Made by a program: the position numbers and the translations under genes
Shown here: positions 18,802-28,204 of the stretch, in pieces
Position numbering within the stretch: position 1 is the stretch's first letter
Layout of the letters: each line of letters begins with the position of its first letter
Notes under the pieces: generated by a model
Told to the model about the DNA's origin: nothing
Seen by the model: the letters and a program-made list of their open reading frames with translations, nothing else
The model's database searches: none
NCBI RefSeq assembly: GCF_003858655.1
Contig: NZ_RQXV01000001.1
Location: 928,361 to 992,360 of the forward strand
DNA: 64,000 bases
Direction of reading: 5' to 3'
DNA from: Amphritea balenae
GTDB taxonomy: Bacteria; Pseudomonadota; Gammaproteobacteria; Pseudomonadales; Balneatricaceae

Positions 18802-19863
18802 ATGTTGCTTATTCGTCCCTGCACCTTCAAGGATCTCGATGACCTGATGGCCATATCTCACGCAGTTGGTCGAGGTATGACATCCATGCCAGCAGACGAA
18901 ACCGCCTGGCAAGAAAAAATCAGCGCTTCGATTCTGGCCTTTTCAGCCGACGCCAGAAAAAAACCGGATAACACCTATTTTATGGTGCTGGAAGACAGTG
19001 ATTCAGGCAGAGTCGTAGGCACTACCGCTATCTATACCGGTGTCGGCCTGAACAAGCCGTTTTACTCCTATAAAGTATCGACACTGGTCAGCAGTTGTAA
19101 TGATCTTGAGGTAACCCGGCAGGCCAGGGTTCTGACCATGGTCAACGATTACACCGGGACTACCGAGATCGGCTCGCTGTTTCTGCTACCGGAGTATCGC
19201 AAGCCGGGAGTCGGCCAGTTTCTGTCTCGCGCCCGTTACATGACGATTGCTGATTTCCCAGACTGCTTTGATGAGCAGATAATCGCAGAACTGCGCGGCT
19301 GGCAGGACCCCCAGGGTAATTCGCCACTGTGGGATCATCTGGGCCACACTTTCTTCGGTATCGACTTTCAGCAAGCGGTCACGACTGCAGCACTGAAAGG
19401 TCCCCAGTTTATTTCCGACCTGATGCCCAAGTATCCAATCTACATCGACCTGCTACCGCAGGCAGCACGTGAAGTGATCGGCAAGCCCCATGACTCATCG
19501 GCCCCGGCGCTGAACATGCTGAAAAAAGAGGGTTTCCAATACACCGGCTATGTCGATCTGTTCGATGGTGGCCCCTCGGTACAGGTTGCCGCGCAGGAGA
19601 TTCATACAGTACGCGACAGCAGCTCCGGCCGCTACAAGCTCAGCCAGGAGCTGACGGATAGTGATCAGCAGTACATGATCAGTAACGGTAAGCTGGAAAC
19701 TTATCGTGTCGCGTTAGCTCCCGCTCGCCTCGATAGCCAGGGTAACTTGCTTATCAGCCCGGACACCGCCAAAGGACTACAGCTGCAAGAAGGCGATTCG
19801 CTACGCTATATTCCAGCCCGCTCGCGCTCAGCAGGTGCTATGCAAACCAGCCAGGCAGCCTGA
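18802..19863 (+). CDS. Third arginine N-succinyltransferase-like protein
   Basis: 353 residues of the AstA family: LLIRPCTFKDLDDLMAIS, YFMVLEDSDSGRVVGTTAIY, YTGTTEIGSLFLLPEYRK, LSRARYMTIADF, IIAELRGWQDPQGNSPLWD, LGHTFFGIDF and YVDLFDGGPSVQV. It keeps the core motifs of AruF and AruG but is separately located, divergent from its own Lrp-type regulator, and followed by a strong terminator, so it is a single-gene unit. It may be a stand-alone arginine succinyltransferase as in enterics, or act on another basic amino acid. The C-terminal tail is serine/alanine rich. Confidence 0.85.
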   Translation: MLLIRPCTFKDLDDLMAISHAVGRGMTSMPADETAWQEKISASILAFSADARKKPDNTYFMVLEDSDSGRVVGTTAIYTGVGLNKPFYSYKVSTLVSSCNDLEVTRQARVLTMVNDYTGTTEIGSLFLLPEYRKPGVGQFLSRARYMTIADFPDCFDEQIIAELRGWQDPQGNSPLWDHLGHTFFGIDFQQAVTTAALKGPQFISDLMPKYPIYIDLLPQAAREVIGKPHDSSAPALNMLKKEGFQYTGYVDLFDGGPSVQVAAQEIHTVRDSSSGRYKLSQELTDSDQQYMISNGKLETYRVALAPARLDSQGNLLISPDTAKGLQLQEGDSLRYIPARSRSAGAMQTSQAA

Positions 19864-19936
19864 AAGATCAGGTAAAAGGAACATCGCCGTCCTGTGCATC
19901 CCTGCACCCGCGGCATACCGTACCTCCTGTACATAA

Positions 19937-19961
19937 AAAAGGTCTGCATCGCAGACCTTTT
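19937..19961 (+). terminator. Rho-independent terminator after the third AstA-like gene
   Basis: AAAAGGTCTGC-ATC-GCAGACCTTTT is a perfect 11-bp stem with a 3-base loop, flanked by A- and T-runs, so it can also act on the opposite strand. It lies between the converging AstA-like and FabD-like genes. Confidence 0.9.
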
Positions 19962-20023
19962 AAATTACTGTTACGCCTGATCCCACTACCTCTTTTTAAC
20001 CAGCTTTCTTCAACTAACCACCA

Positions 20024-21115
20024 TTAACTAACGACCATTGCCCTCTGCTCTTCAAGTCCCATCGCCAGCACATAGGGATCAGTTTTCTGCTGGCGAATGA
20101 AATCCTCCTTACAACTCAGCCCTTGCCAGTTAATGTTGATCAGAGCCTGTGCAACCGCACCACCCAGCGTACTACCCGGCCCCAGGATAATAATCCTGTC
20201 GGGGGCAAACTCCTTAACTGATACTTCTATCGCTTTAGAGAAATCGTAAGGCTGGAATACCTGATGGCCCAGGGTGTACTGGTGCAGCGCCTGTGTATCA
20301 CTACTCAATGGTTGCCAGATATGGCCGCGGCCATCGATAAGAGGCAGCGACGGCGCGGCAAATAACTCTGATGGCAATCTCTGTAGTGCATGGTCAGAAA
20401 TCTTCTTTAGCAACGGTGTATGAAATGCAGCATGGTTATGCAGCCGCAACGGGAAGCGCCCCTGCTGCTGAGGCAAAGGCGGCAGAAGCTCCATAAGTTG
20501 TTTCAACGCAGCTTCGTTACCACCAAAGACCAGCATGCCTCCCAGCTCGATAGATATATGAAGCTCAGCCCCTTGCTGTTGATTAATAGATTCCATCAGT
20601 TCCAGCAGGTGCTCACGCCGTCCGGGAATCTGACACCAGCTTTCATCCACCAGCGGATAGATTACCTGGCCGCCGATCAGACTCTGCTGCATCATCGTAC
20701 CCATGGTATTAATCAGTTCGATTGCAGAGCTTTCTGGCAACGCCTGCGCGGCGGCCAGAGCGATATACCAGCCCATGGAGTTGCCGGTTACCGCCACCAC
20801 GTCAAACTGACTCTGGTCGATACTAAGAAAATCGGCATAGGCGCAGGCATGAATCAGCGGCGAAGCGTTATCCCCCCGGGTATGCTCACGCATGGCATAG
20901 CTTTCACGGCCATCCAGTTCACTGACCGTCACCTGCCCCTCTTGCTGGCGGTAAGCATCAATTCGGTCAACAAACCTGGCCTTGTCCTTGTCCTTCTCCT
21001 GCCCCATATGAAATCGGTTCAGATAGCCCAGTTCCTCTTTATTATAGGTGCCGCGGCCTGGGCAGATCACTAAGGCTTTTTGTTTCTTTCCTTGTAAATT
21101 CACATCCTGCTTCAT
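20024..21115 (-). CDS. FabD-like acyltransferase (ACP S-malonyltransferase family)
   Basis: About 363 residues from ATG 21115, which has GGAGA seven bases upstream; an in-frame ATG at 21145 would overlap the preceding gene. Acyl-transferase fold: ALVICPGRG near the start, nucleophile motif GNSMGWY (usual GHSxG, here with Asn before Ser) near residue 120, HNHAAFHTPLL carrying the catalytic histidine, and IILGPGSTLGG near the end. It lies 22 bp behind a fused E1 gene and in line with glutaryl-CoA dehydrogenase, so it probably handles an acyl-CoA made there rather than serving fatty acid synthesis, where fabD sits with fabH/fabG. Substrate is unknown. Confidence 0.75.
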   Translation of the reverse strand: MKQDVNLQGKKQKALVICPGRGTYNKEELGYLNRFHMGQEKDKDKARFVDRIDAYRQQEGQVTVSELDGRESYAMREHTRGDNASPLIHACAYADFLSIDQSQFDVVAVTGNSMGWYIALAAAQALPESSAIELINTMGTMMQQSLIGGQVIYPLVDESWCQIPGRREHLLELMESINQQQGAELHISIELGGMLVFGGNEAALKQLMELLPPLPQQQGRFPLRLHNHAAFHTPLLKKISDHALQRLPSELFAAPSLPLIDGRGHIWQPLSSDTQALHQYTLGHQVFQPYDFSKAIEVSVKEFAPDRIIILGPGSTLGGAVAQALININWQGLSCKEDFIRQQKTDPYVLAMGLEEQRAMVVS

Positions 21116-21137
21116 TCGTTTCTCTCCAACCTGCCGC

Positions 21138-23402
21138 TTAAGCACTTTTTACAACCGTTAACGGATTTTCTTTACCCAATAGGTTCAGTGCCGCCGCCAG
21201 AATGCTTTCCTTGCCCGGCAAAGTGCAGGTCGCTGCCCGTCCCAGCGGGATAAAGCTATCCTCGGCAGTTAACCGTTTAACCTTGAATTCAGCGGGCAAC
21301 CGCTCTTTGACTAAAGCCATCAGAGCTTCACTGATTGAACCGGTGCCTCGACACTCATCGACAATCAGCAAGTGACCGCACTCGGCAATCGTCACCGCCA
21401 GCAGCTCTTCATTGAGCGGTGCCAGCCAGCGCAGATCAATTATACGCAGCGCTACTCCATGTTCATCTTCCAGCACTTTAGCTGCCTGACGAGAGAGGTA
21501 ATAACCGTTACCGTAGGTGAGAATACACAGCTCAGTACCTTCACCGTATTGCCCGAACTCACCCGGTTTAATCGCCTTAGACTGACCCTCTGTCGGTATC
21601 CTGGATTGCTCTGGTGACAGGTAGTTATGGGTCCACAGGCCATCTCCCTCGTCATGCAGGTCGCGGGTCATATAGAGTGCTATCGGCTCAACAAAAACCA
21701 CGACACGTTGCTCTTCCTGCGCCATCCTGACGCAAGTGCGTAGCATCTCCACGGCATCTGCGCCGTTTGATGGACAGGCGATTACCAGGCCCGGAATATC
21801 CCGGAATACCGCCAGCGAGTTATCGTTATGAAAGTGGCCACCAAAGCCTTTCTGATAAGCCAGGCCTGCAACGCGAATCACCATAGGGTTGGTAAACTGG
21901 CCGTTGGAGAAGAAACTCAACGTGGCTGCTTCGCCACGAATCTGGTCTTCAGCGTTATGTACATAGGCCAGAAACTGAATTTCAGGAATCGGCAGGAAGC
22001 CGTTGTGCGCCAAACCGATAGCCAGCCCCAGAATACTCTGTTCATCGAGCAGGGTATTGATCACCCGGTGCTTGCCGAAGCGCTCCGATAGCTTGCCAGT
22101 AACGTTATAAACGCCCCCTTTCGGGCCAATATCCTCTCCGGCCAGAACTATATTGCCCTGTTCCAGCATCAGGTCGGTCAGGGCCCAGTTGATCAGCCGC
22201 GCCATATGCTGTGGTTCAGCCAGAGCACGCTGGTCCCGGCCGAACGTTGCGTTGCGCTGTGCCTCTGTAGCGGGTTCATAGACTGGACGTTGCGACTTCG
22301 GAGGAATCAGTGAAGCCATTACCTGTTTGGCCGTCTGTAACTTCGGCCGCAGGATCACCTGTTCGGCAACCCGCGCCGTGCGTTCACGCATCACTTCATA
22401 GAGTTCACAGATCTGACTGCTGTTCATTACGCCATTGTCGATCATCAGTCTCGCTGTATGCAGCAATGGATCCTGGGCTTCTGCCGCATCGATCGCCTGC
22501 TGTGCCAGATAGGCGGTCTGGGCATCAGAACCGGCATGCCCCATTAAACGCACGGTCCGCATGTGCAGGAATACCGGTTTACGATGCCGTCTGGCATAGC
22601 CTGCCGCCTGCCGGGCTTTCTGGTAAGTATCCAGCAGGTTAAGACCGTCACAGGCGATATATTTCAATCCGGGGCGGTGAGAAAAATTCGCCGCAATCCA
22701 ACCCTCCGGGGTCGCGGTAGAGATACCGATGCCGTTATCTTCACAGATGAACACCAGTGGCATAGGTACTTCCTGATAAGCCGTCCACGCCGCGGTATTG
22801 AAAGCGCCCTGTGCGGTTGAATGGTTAGCCGAGGCATCACCGAAACTGCACAACACTACGCCATCATGGGGTAACTCTCCGTCATGTTTCATACGCTTAG
22901 CCAGCGGTATGCTATACGCCGCACCGACCGCCTTAGGCAGATGGGATGCGATAGTGCTGGTTTGCGGTGGTACGTATAAGCGCTTGCTGCCCAGCACCTT
23001 ATGTCGCCCTCCGGAAACAGGATCATCTTCGGAAGCGGCAAAGGAGAGCAACATATCGTGCAAAATAGTCTCGCCTGGTAGCTGCTTACTGCGCTGAATC
23101 AGAAACGCTGCATCCCGGTAATGCAGAAACGCCATATCCCGGTAATCAAATGCCCTACCGATGGCGGCATTGCCTTCATGACCGGAGCTGCCGATTGTAT
23201 AGAAGGCCTCGCCTCTCGCCTGTAGCAGACGCGATAGCAGGTCCAGATGCCGACTCATCAGCTGCGATTCAAACAGCTCCACCAACTCGACAGGCTGCAA
23301 GCCGACATCGATCAGTGACAGGGGAATATTTGATTCCGGCAGATCTCCTTGCGCAACCCTGCGGGTAAAATTTTCATCAACCACTTTTGCCCGATTTTGC
23401 AT
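21138..23402 (-). CDS. Fused alpha-beta E1 component of a 2-oxoacid dehydrogenase (thiamine diphosphate enzyme)
   Basis: About 754 residues from ATG 23402 (AAGGAG seven bases upstream). The N-terminal half (to about 360) is an E1-alpha module: GSSGHEGNAAIGRAF, HYRDAAFLIQRS, the ThDP motif GDASANHSTAQGAFNTAAWT and ICEDNGIGIST. The C-terminal half (about 390-750) is E1-beta: LAGEDIGPKGGVYNVTGKL, DEQSILGLAIGLAHNG, PEIQFLAYVHNAEDQI and CRGTGSISEALMALV. It decarboxylates a 2-oxoacid and passes the acyl group to a lipoyl E2, but no E2 or E3 gene is nearby. Branched-chain 2-oxoacid or 2-oxoadipate are possible substrates; the adjacent glutaryl-CoA dehydrogenase makes 2-oxoadipate attractive, unproven. 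Confidence 0.85.
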   Translation of the reverse strand: MQNRAKVVDENFTRRVAQGDLPESNIPLSLIDVGLQPVELVELFESQLMSRHLDLLSRLLQARGEAFYTIGSSGHEGNAAIGRAFDYRDMAFLHYRDAAFLIQRSKQLPGETILHDMLLSFAASEDDPVSGGRHKVLGSKRLYVPPQTSTIASHLPKAVGAAYSIPLAKRMKHDGELPHDGVVLCSFGDASANHSTAQGAFNTAAWTAYQEVPMPLVFICEDNGIGISTATPEGWIAANFSHRPGLKYIACDGLNLLDTYQKARQAAGYARRHRKPVFLHMRTVRLMGHAGSDAQTAYLAQQAIDAAEAQDPLLHTARLMIDNGVMNSSQICELYEVMRERTARVAEQVILRPKLQTAKQVMASLIPPKSQRPVYEPATEAQRNATFGRDQRALAEPQHMARLINWALTDLMLEQGNIVLAGEDIGPKGGVYNVTGKLSERFGKHRVINTLLDEQSILGLAIGLAHNGFLPIPEIQFLAYVHNAEDQIRGEAATLSFFSNGQFTNPMVIRVAGLAYQKGFGGHFHNDNSLAVFRDIPGLVIACPSNGADAVEMLRTCVRMAQEEQRVVVFVEPIALYMTRDLHDEGDGLWTHNYLSPEQSRIPTEGQSKAIKPGEFGQYGEGTELCILTYGNGYYLSRQAAKVLEDEHGVALRIIDLRWLAPLNEELLAVTIAECGHLLIVDECRGTGSISEALMALVKERLPAEFKVKRLTAEDSFIPLGRAATCTLPGKESILAAALNLLGKENPLTVVKSA

Positions 23403-23483
23403 ATTGCTCTCCTTACTACCCATCCTCTAACTTCGAGTATCCTTAGCAGAGATCCAAAAAAATGGATCTACTTAACCGGAACT

Positions 23484-24671
23484 TCAAGCGCTGAAAGCTT
23501 GTATACCGGTTTGTGCCCGGCCCAGAATCAGCGCATGAATATCATGGGTTCCCTCATAGGTATTAACCGCTTCCAGATTCATCATGTGGCGTATGACATG
23601 GAACTCATCGGAGATACCATTCCCGCCATGCATATCCCGCGCCTGGCGGGCGATATCCAGCGCCTTACCACAGTTATTACGCTTCATCAGGGAGATCAGT
23701 TCCACCGGGCAATTATCCGCATCCATCAGACGTCCCATCTGCAGGCAGCCCTGCAGACCCAGGCTGATCTCAGTCTGCATATCGGCAAGTTTCTTCTGAA
23801 TTAACTGATTAGCAGCCAGAGGACGGCCAAACTGAATACGATCCAGGGTGTACTGACGTGCGGCATGCCAGCAGAACTCTGCGGCACCCAGTGCGCCCCA
23901 GGAGATACCGTAGCGGGCTTTATTCAGACAACCAAACGGGCCAGCCAACCCTTGCGCTCCCGGCAGCAGGTTCTCTTCGGGAACGAACACGTCCTCCATA
24001 ACAATTTCACCGGTAATCGATGCCCGTAGCGAAAACTTGCCTTCGATCTTTGGCGCGCTCAGTCCCTGCATCGCCTTTTCCAGTATGAAGCCACGTATCA
24101 CACCTTCCAGTTTGGCCCAGACTATAAACACGTCGGCTACCGGTGAATTGGTAATCCACATTTTTGCGCCTTTCAACAGGTAGCCACCATCTACCCTGGT
24201 CGCGCGGGTCTTCATATTGTTGGGATCTGAGCCCACATCCGGCTCGGTCAGACCAAAGCAGCCGATCAACTCTCCAGACGCCAGTTTCGGCAGGAATTTC
24301 ATGCGCTGCTCTTCAGTGCCATAGGCAAAAATCGGATGCATAACCAGTGAAGACTGCACACTCATCGCCGAACGGTAGCCGCTGTCTACGCGCTCGACTT
24401 CCCGTGCCACCAGCCCGTAACAAACATAATTAACGGCAGAGCCGCCGTATTGCTCTGGCAGAGTCGAGCCCAATAACCCCAACTCGCCAAGTTCCTGCAT
24501 AATTCCTGTATCAAAGGTCTCATTGCGATTCGCTTCGAGTACACGGGGTTGCAGCTTATCCTGGCAATAATCGCGGGCCGCATCGCGGATCATCCGCTCC
24601 TCTTCAGTGAGTTGCGACTCCAGGCTAAATGGGTCACTCCAGTTGAATTGAGTTTTTTTAATCTGGCTCAT
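23484..24671 (-). CDS. gcdH: Glutaryl-CoA dehydrogenase
   Basis: 395 residues, the length of bacterial GcdH. The N-terminus [19 protein letters not shown] and the C-terminus [20 protein letters not shown] are diagnostic of this acyl-CoA dehydrogenase branch; the catalytic glutamate is the E of TYEGTHD. FAD/substrate segments include [14 protein letters not shown] and [19 protein letters not shown]. It oxidises and decarboxylates glutaryl-CoA to crotonyl-CoA in lysine, hydroxylysine and tryptophan breakdown. Eighty-one bases separate it from the E1 start. The downstream E1 and FabD-like genes and the upstream DUF1338 and LysR genes run in the same direction. Confidence 0.93.
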   Translation of the reverse strand: MSQIKKTQFNWSDPFSLESQLTEEERMIRDAARDYCQDKLQPRVLEANRNETFDTGIMQELGELGLLGSTLPEQYGGSAVNYVCYGLVAREVERVDSGYRSAMSVQSSLVMHPIFAYGTEEQRMKFLPKLASGELIGCFGLTEPDVGSDPNNMKTRATRVDGGYLLKGAKMWITNSPVADVFIVWAKLEGVIRGFILEKAMQGLSAPKIEGKFSLRASITGEIVMEDVFVPEENLLPGAQGLAGPFGCLNKARYGISWGALGAAEFCWHAARQYTLDRIQFGRPLAANQLIQKKLADMQTEISLGLQGCLQMGRLMDADNCPVELISLMKRNNCGKALDIARQARDMHGGNGISDEFHVIRHMMNLEAVNTYEGTHDIHALILGRAQTGIQAFSA

Positions 24672-24806
24672 TATTATTATCCTGTTATCCAGACTCCCCT
24701 GGGTGCAGGGGAGAAATAGTCAAATGATCGATAACGCTATGTAAGATGTGTAACCGCTCTTCTAAACAGTGTAGCTGTTTCGATTCCGGCCTTAAGGGAT
24801 CAGCAC

Positions 24807-25604
24807 TCAGGCTGCGCTGGTCGACTCAAAAATCTTGTCGGCATTGGCCGCAACAAAGCCCTGATACAACTCATTACCAATATCCTCATGGCGCAGGGCA
24901 AATTCGTAGAAACAGGTCGGGATCTCATGAACATCACCATCGGCAAAGGCAAGCGCAAGACGATCCGCCATAGTTGAGCCTTGTTCGAGAAGGCTTTCAG
25001 GTGAGCCTTTAATTTCACCGCCCACTGAGTTGATGTTGAAATTGGCACTTTTAACCCGCTGCAGTACTTCGCCAAGAGAGTCGGTACTACTCAAATGATT
25101 AACACTGACGGTGAAGTGGTTGACCCGGATACCGATCGCCAGCAACCAGGCACCGTATTCAGTTTCCATCATCAGGCTCTGGTAATCATCCCAGCTTGGC
25201 ATATCCCAATGCCGGGCTGACCAGAACACTGACAGGTCCAGTTCTTGCGGTTTAATCTGCTGGGTGTAGCGGGCAATAATTTCCTGGCTTTTACGGCTCA
25301 GTTGATCAGTCAGCAGTTCTGAACAGAAAATTTTCGGGATATTGGAATCAGGATGGATAAAGCTGTAAGCGCGCAACTTCTTCGCTTCGAACTGATAACC
25401 ATCCTGACGCTCGTAACCCAGGGTAAGTAGCAAAGGCTCGAGATTGTCCAGCTGTAGTGGGGTATCAGCAAACGTACGGAAGGCCACGTGATCATTGATT
25501 ACAATCCCGTCAGTGGCGGCGAACAGCTGCTTAATCTGTTCGGCCTGGGGCGTTATCTCGGTGTAATCATGCCAAAGTTGTGAAAATAATTGTTCTACGT
25601 TCAT
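24807..25604 (-). CDS. DUF1338 protein (2-oxoadipate dioxygenase/decarboxylase family)
   Basis: 265 residues of the DUF1338/HglS fold. NDHVAFRTF (about 37-45) supplies a probable metal histidine, and IRVNHFTVSVNHL (about 180-192) another. HglS of Pseudomonas putida (about 460 residues) converts 2-oxoadipate to 2-hydroxyglutarate with oxygen in lysine catabolism; this is the shorter form of the family, so catalytic equivalence is uncertain. Its position beside glutaryl-CoA dehydrogenase and a fused 2-oxoacid dehydrogenase supports a role at the same metabolic node. ATG 25604 is the only good start. Confidence 0.75.
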   Translation of the reverse strand: MNVEQLFSQLWHDYTEITPQAEQIKQLFAATDGIVINDHVAFRTFADTPLQLDNLEPLLLTLGYERQDGYQFEAKKLRAYSFIHPDSNIPKIFCSELLTDQLSRKSQEIIARYTQQIKPQELDLSVFWSARHWDMPSWDDYQSLMMETEYGAWLLAIGIRVNHFTVSVNHLSSTDSLGEVLQRVKSANFNINSVGGEIKGSPESLLEQGSTMADRLALAFADGDVHEIPTCFYEFALRHEDIGNELYQGFVAANADKIFESTSAA

Positions 25605-25697
25605 GTCAGAGCCTGCACAAGTATTGAGTATGTAGTTATACCCTCAGTGTGCAGTTTGGCTCCGACACGAGCAAACCAAAAAACTTAGTGTCAAGGC

Positions 25698-26630
25698 TCA
25701 GATAAACTTGGCCTGAGCGCGAGGATGCTGTTCCAGCCAACCATTCATCCAGCGGACAAACCCGGCCAGCAGTTGATCCTGTTCGGCCCCCTCCCTAACC
25801 ACCAGCCAATAGCCCGGCATCAGTGCAGGATTGAGGTCACTGATCAGCCAGTCACCCAGTGGGGCGACTAATCGCCCTTCCCGGCAACCTTCACGGGCTT
25901 CACCTTCCGAAACTAACGCCACCCCCAAACCTTTAACCGTGGCCTCTATCTGCCCGGCCTGGCTTTCAAGCGGTAATACCTGCCGCTCAACTACCGTATC
26001 GACGCCCAGGTTGTTTAATACCTTGCGCCACAGATCAACCGACAACTCGGTACACAACAGACGGTGCTGCACCAGATGCTCAGGTTTGCTCAGTGGCTTA
26101 GAGCCAGATAACAGGGATGGCGCGCAGACAAGTTGCTTATCGTCAGTCAACAGCAGTTGCTTACGGCTGAACGGCCAGTCGCCAAAACCCCACTGAATCG
26201 CAAGGTCCAGACGCTGAGAAGTGAAATCAGGAAACCTGACGGAGGTATTAACAACGACATCGATTTCAGGATGCTGCTGCTCAAACTCTGCCAGCTTCGG
26301 TAACAGGCAATGCACCGCAAACCAGGGCGAAGCACTGATTCGCAATTGACGCCGCTGCTGGCGCTGTTGCACATCCTCGATACCCTGTTCAATAAGGCTG
26401 ATACCACGCTGCACATAATCCAGTAACTGCTCTCCGGCTGCAGTCAGCACTATACCCGCGGGAAGGCGCTGAAACAGTTGCAATTCAAGTTGCTCCTCCA
26501 GCGTTTTAACCTGCAGGCTGACGGCCTGTGGCGTCACACAAAGCTCATCCGCTGCTTTCTTAAAACTGCCATGGCGAGCCGCAACAACAAAGATATGCAT
26601 ACTGCGCAGGGGGGGAATTCTGCCGCTCAC
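25698..26630 (-). CDS. LysR-family regulator (GcvA/GcdR-like)
   Basis: 310 residues. N-terminal winged HTH: PPLRSMHIFVVAARHGSFKKAADELCVTP-type sequence (here split: HGSFKKAADELCVTPQAV), then the dimer helix and a two-lobed effector domain (about 95-300) with LQLFQRLPAGIVLTAAGEQL. The RIPPLRSM start is typical of the GcvA subgroup, which includes regulators placed next to gcdH. It starts with GTG 26630, with AGGAG seven bases upstream. It is in line with the DUF1338-gcdH-E1 genes and is the obvious candidate to control them. Confidence 0.9.
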   Translation of the reverse strand: MSGRIPPLRSMHIFVVAARHGSFKKAADELCVTPQAVSLQVKTLEEQLELQLFQRLPAGIVLTAAGEQLLDYVQRGISLIEQGIEDVQQRQQRRQLRISASPWFAVHCLLPKLAEFEQQHPEIDVVVNTSVRFPDFTSQRLDLAIQWGFGDWPFSRKQLLLTDDKQLVCAPSLLSGSKPLSKPEHLVQHRLLCTELSVDLWRKVLNNLGVDTVVERQVLPLESQAGQIEATVKGLGVALVSEGEAREGCREGRLVAPLGDWLISDLNPALMPGYWLVVREGAEQDQLLAGFVRWMNGWLEQHPRAQAKFI

Positions 26631-26673
26631 GTTACAGCTCCTGCGGTTAAATTAGACAAATTTGATGTGCTGG

Positions 26674-28032
26674 CTACTCTTTCGTTTGCAGTGCCAACTG
26701 CTCTACCATCTGAGCCTTTACTGCAGCAACCTGCTTCTTAAATGCACCACGTTTACTACGCGCGATGGTTTGCACTACAGGAATCGCCGCTTTCATCGCA
26801 TTTACCGGACGATTATTCTTATGCAGTTCATAGTGCAGATGCGGACCGGTAGATCGGCCTGAGTTACCGGATGCAGCAATTTTCTGACCCCGGGAGACTT
26901 TCTGTCCTTTGCGGACATATGCTTTGCTCAGGTGCAGGTAACGGGTCTTATATTTACTGCCGTGTTTAATCTCAATATAAAGCCCCGCGTAGCGGTGTTT
27001 TATCACTCGTGAAACAATACCATCACCCGCGGCCAATACCGGCGTGCCTATACGCAGAGGAAAATCAGTACCGTTGTGGGGTCTGATCAGTCCGGTCACC
27101 GGATGTTTACGCTTAGGGTTAAAACTTGAGGAGATACGGTAGCGCTTGCTTAATGGAATACGCTGGAACGCTTTTTCAAGGCTTTCGCCCTCAGCATCAA
27201 AGTAATTATCATTAAACAGGAAGGCCGACTGTTTACGCACTGCACCGTTATATACAAAGCCCTGAATGATACTACTACCGGTATAGACGCCATCCACATA
27301 CTGACGGGAAACCGCTAACTGAAACTTATCTCCGGCCCGAAGATGACTTCGGAAATTCATCCGCTCTTTTAACAGGCTGGTAACCTGATAGGCTTCGGCT
27401 ATTTTAGCACCAGCCTTCTGCATAGAAGAAGGCAGATTACCCTTCACCAGACCACTGAAAATTTCTGTCTTATAGCCGCCTTTCTCTATGAACTCGTCAA
27501 ACTCAAAACCGCCTTTCTTACTCCGATCAAAAACCACCTTATAAGTCAGCCCGGAGCGAAAGATAAATTGCTTAAGCTTACCCTGCTGATCAAGATTAAA
27601 ACCCAATTCATGGCCGGGTTGAATGGTATCCAGTGCCAGGATGTTCAGGTCGGCTTCCATCAGCTTATGTAGGGTAGGCTGCGAAATACGCAGATAATCA
27701 AAAATAGTACTGAGGGTATCGCCCTTCTTCACAACATAACTGATAGAGGCTTCAGGCCCTTCTGTTACATCTGCTACATCTGCTGCGACCTCCGTAGATG
27801 GGGGCTGTCCCTCACCAAGTGAGTCTGTATCCAGATTAAGATTTAGCTTTTGCGAGAACTGTCCCGGCGCGGTAGCGACCGCTGAGCTGTTATCCGATAG
27901 AGTCAGCGATAAAACAATAATGAACGCAGCACCGCCCAAAGCCAATCGATGCGCAGTGGGCAGATGACCCAGCAATGTTTTAGCACTCGCCAGAACTTTT
28001 TCTGCAAGCCGCTGTAAATTTCCTTTACTCAA
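26674..28032 (-). CDS. M23 peptidoglycan endopeptidase with LysM-like domain (MepM type)
   Basis: 452 residues. A single N-terminal membrane anchor (LALGGAAFIIVLSLTL, about 30-46) puts the rest in the periplasm. An OapA/LysM-like domain follows (YVVKKGDTLSTIFDYL, about 98-145), and the M23 (lysostaphin-like) domain is at about 325-420 with zinc ligands in RPHNGTDFPL, and GRSTGPHLHYELHKN. The family cuts peptide cross-links in peptidoglycan during growth. The start is TTG 28032 with AGGTG upstream; an in-frame TGA precedes it and no ATG or GTG is available for more than 100 codons. Monocistronic, 43 bp from the LysR gene end. Confidence 0.9.
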   Translation of the reverse strand: MSKGNLQRLAEKVLASAKTLLGHLPTAHRLALGGAAFIIVLSLTLSDNSSAVATAPGQFSQKLNLNLDTDSLGEGQPPSTEVAADVADVTEGPEASISYVVKKGDTLSTIFDYLRISQPTLHKLMEADLNILALDTIQPGHELGFNLDQQGKLKQFIFRSGLTYKVVFDRSKKGGFEFDEFIEKGGYKTEIFSGLVKGNLPSSMQKAGAKIAEAYQVTSLLKERMNFRSHLRAGDKFQLAVSRQYVDGVYTGSSIIQGFVYNGAVRKQSAFLFNDNYFDAEGESLEKAFQRIPLSKRYRISSSFNPKRKHPVTGLIRPHNGTDFPLRIGTPVLAAGDGIVSRVIKHRYAGLYIEIKHGSKYKTRYLHLSKAYVRKGQKVSRGQKIAASGNSGRSTGPHLHYELHKNNRPVNAMKAAIPVVQTIARSKRGAFKKQVAAVKAQMVEQLALQTKE

Positions 28033-28204
28033 CTCTGTTTCACCTGACTTGTTGCCTTCTGTTCAAACCTGCTGCTGTGACCGGGAACCTACCCGATTGT
28101 TCCTTGGATTATGCCCCAAATGAGACATTATTTCTGCAGCTATTAATAGCTTTCCTGGCTTCTGCTACAATTGCCGACCTCGTTAAACTCACGGAGCCTT
28201 TGCT

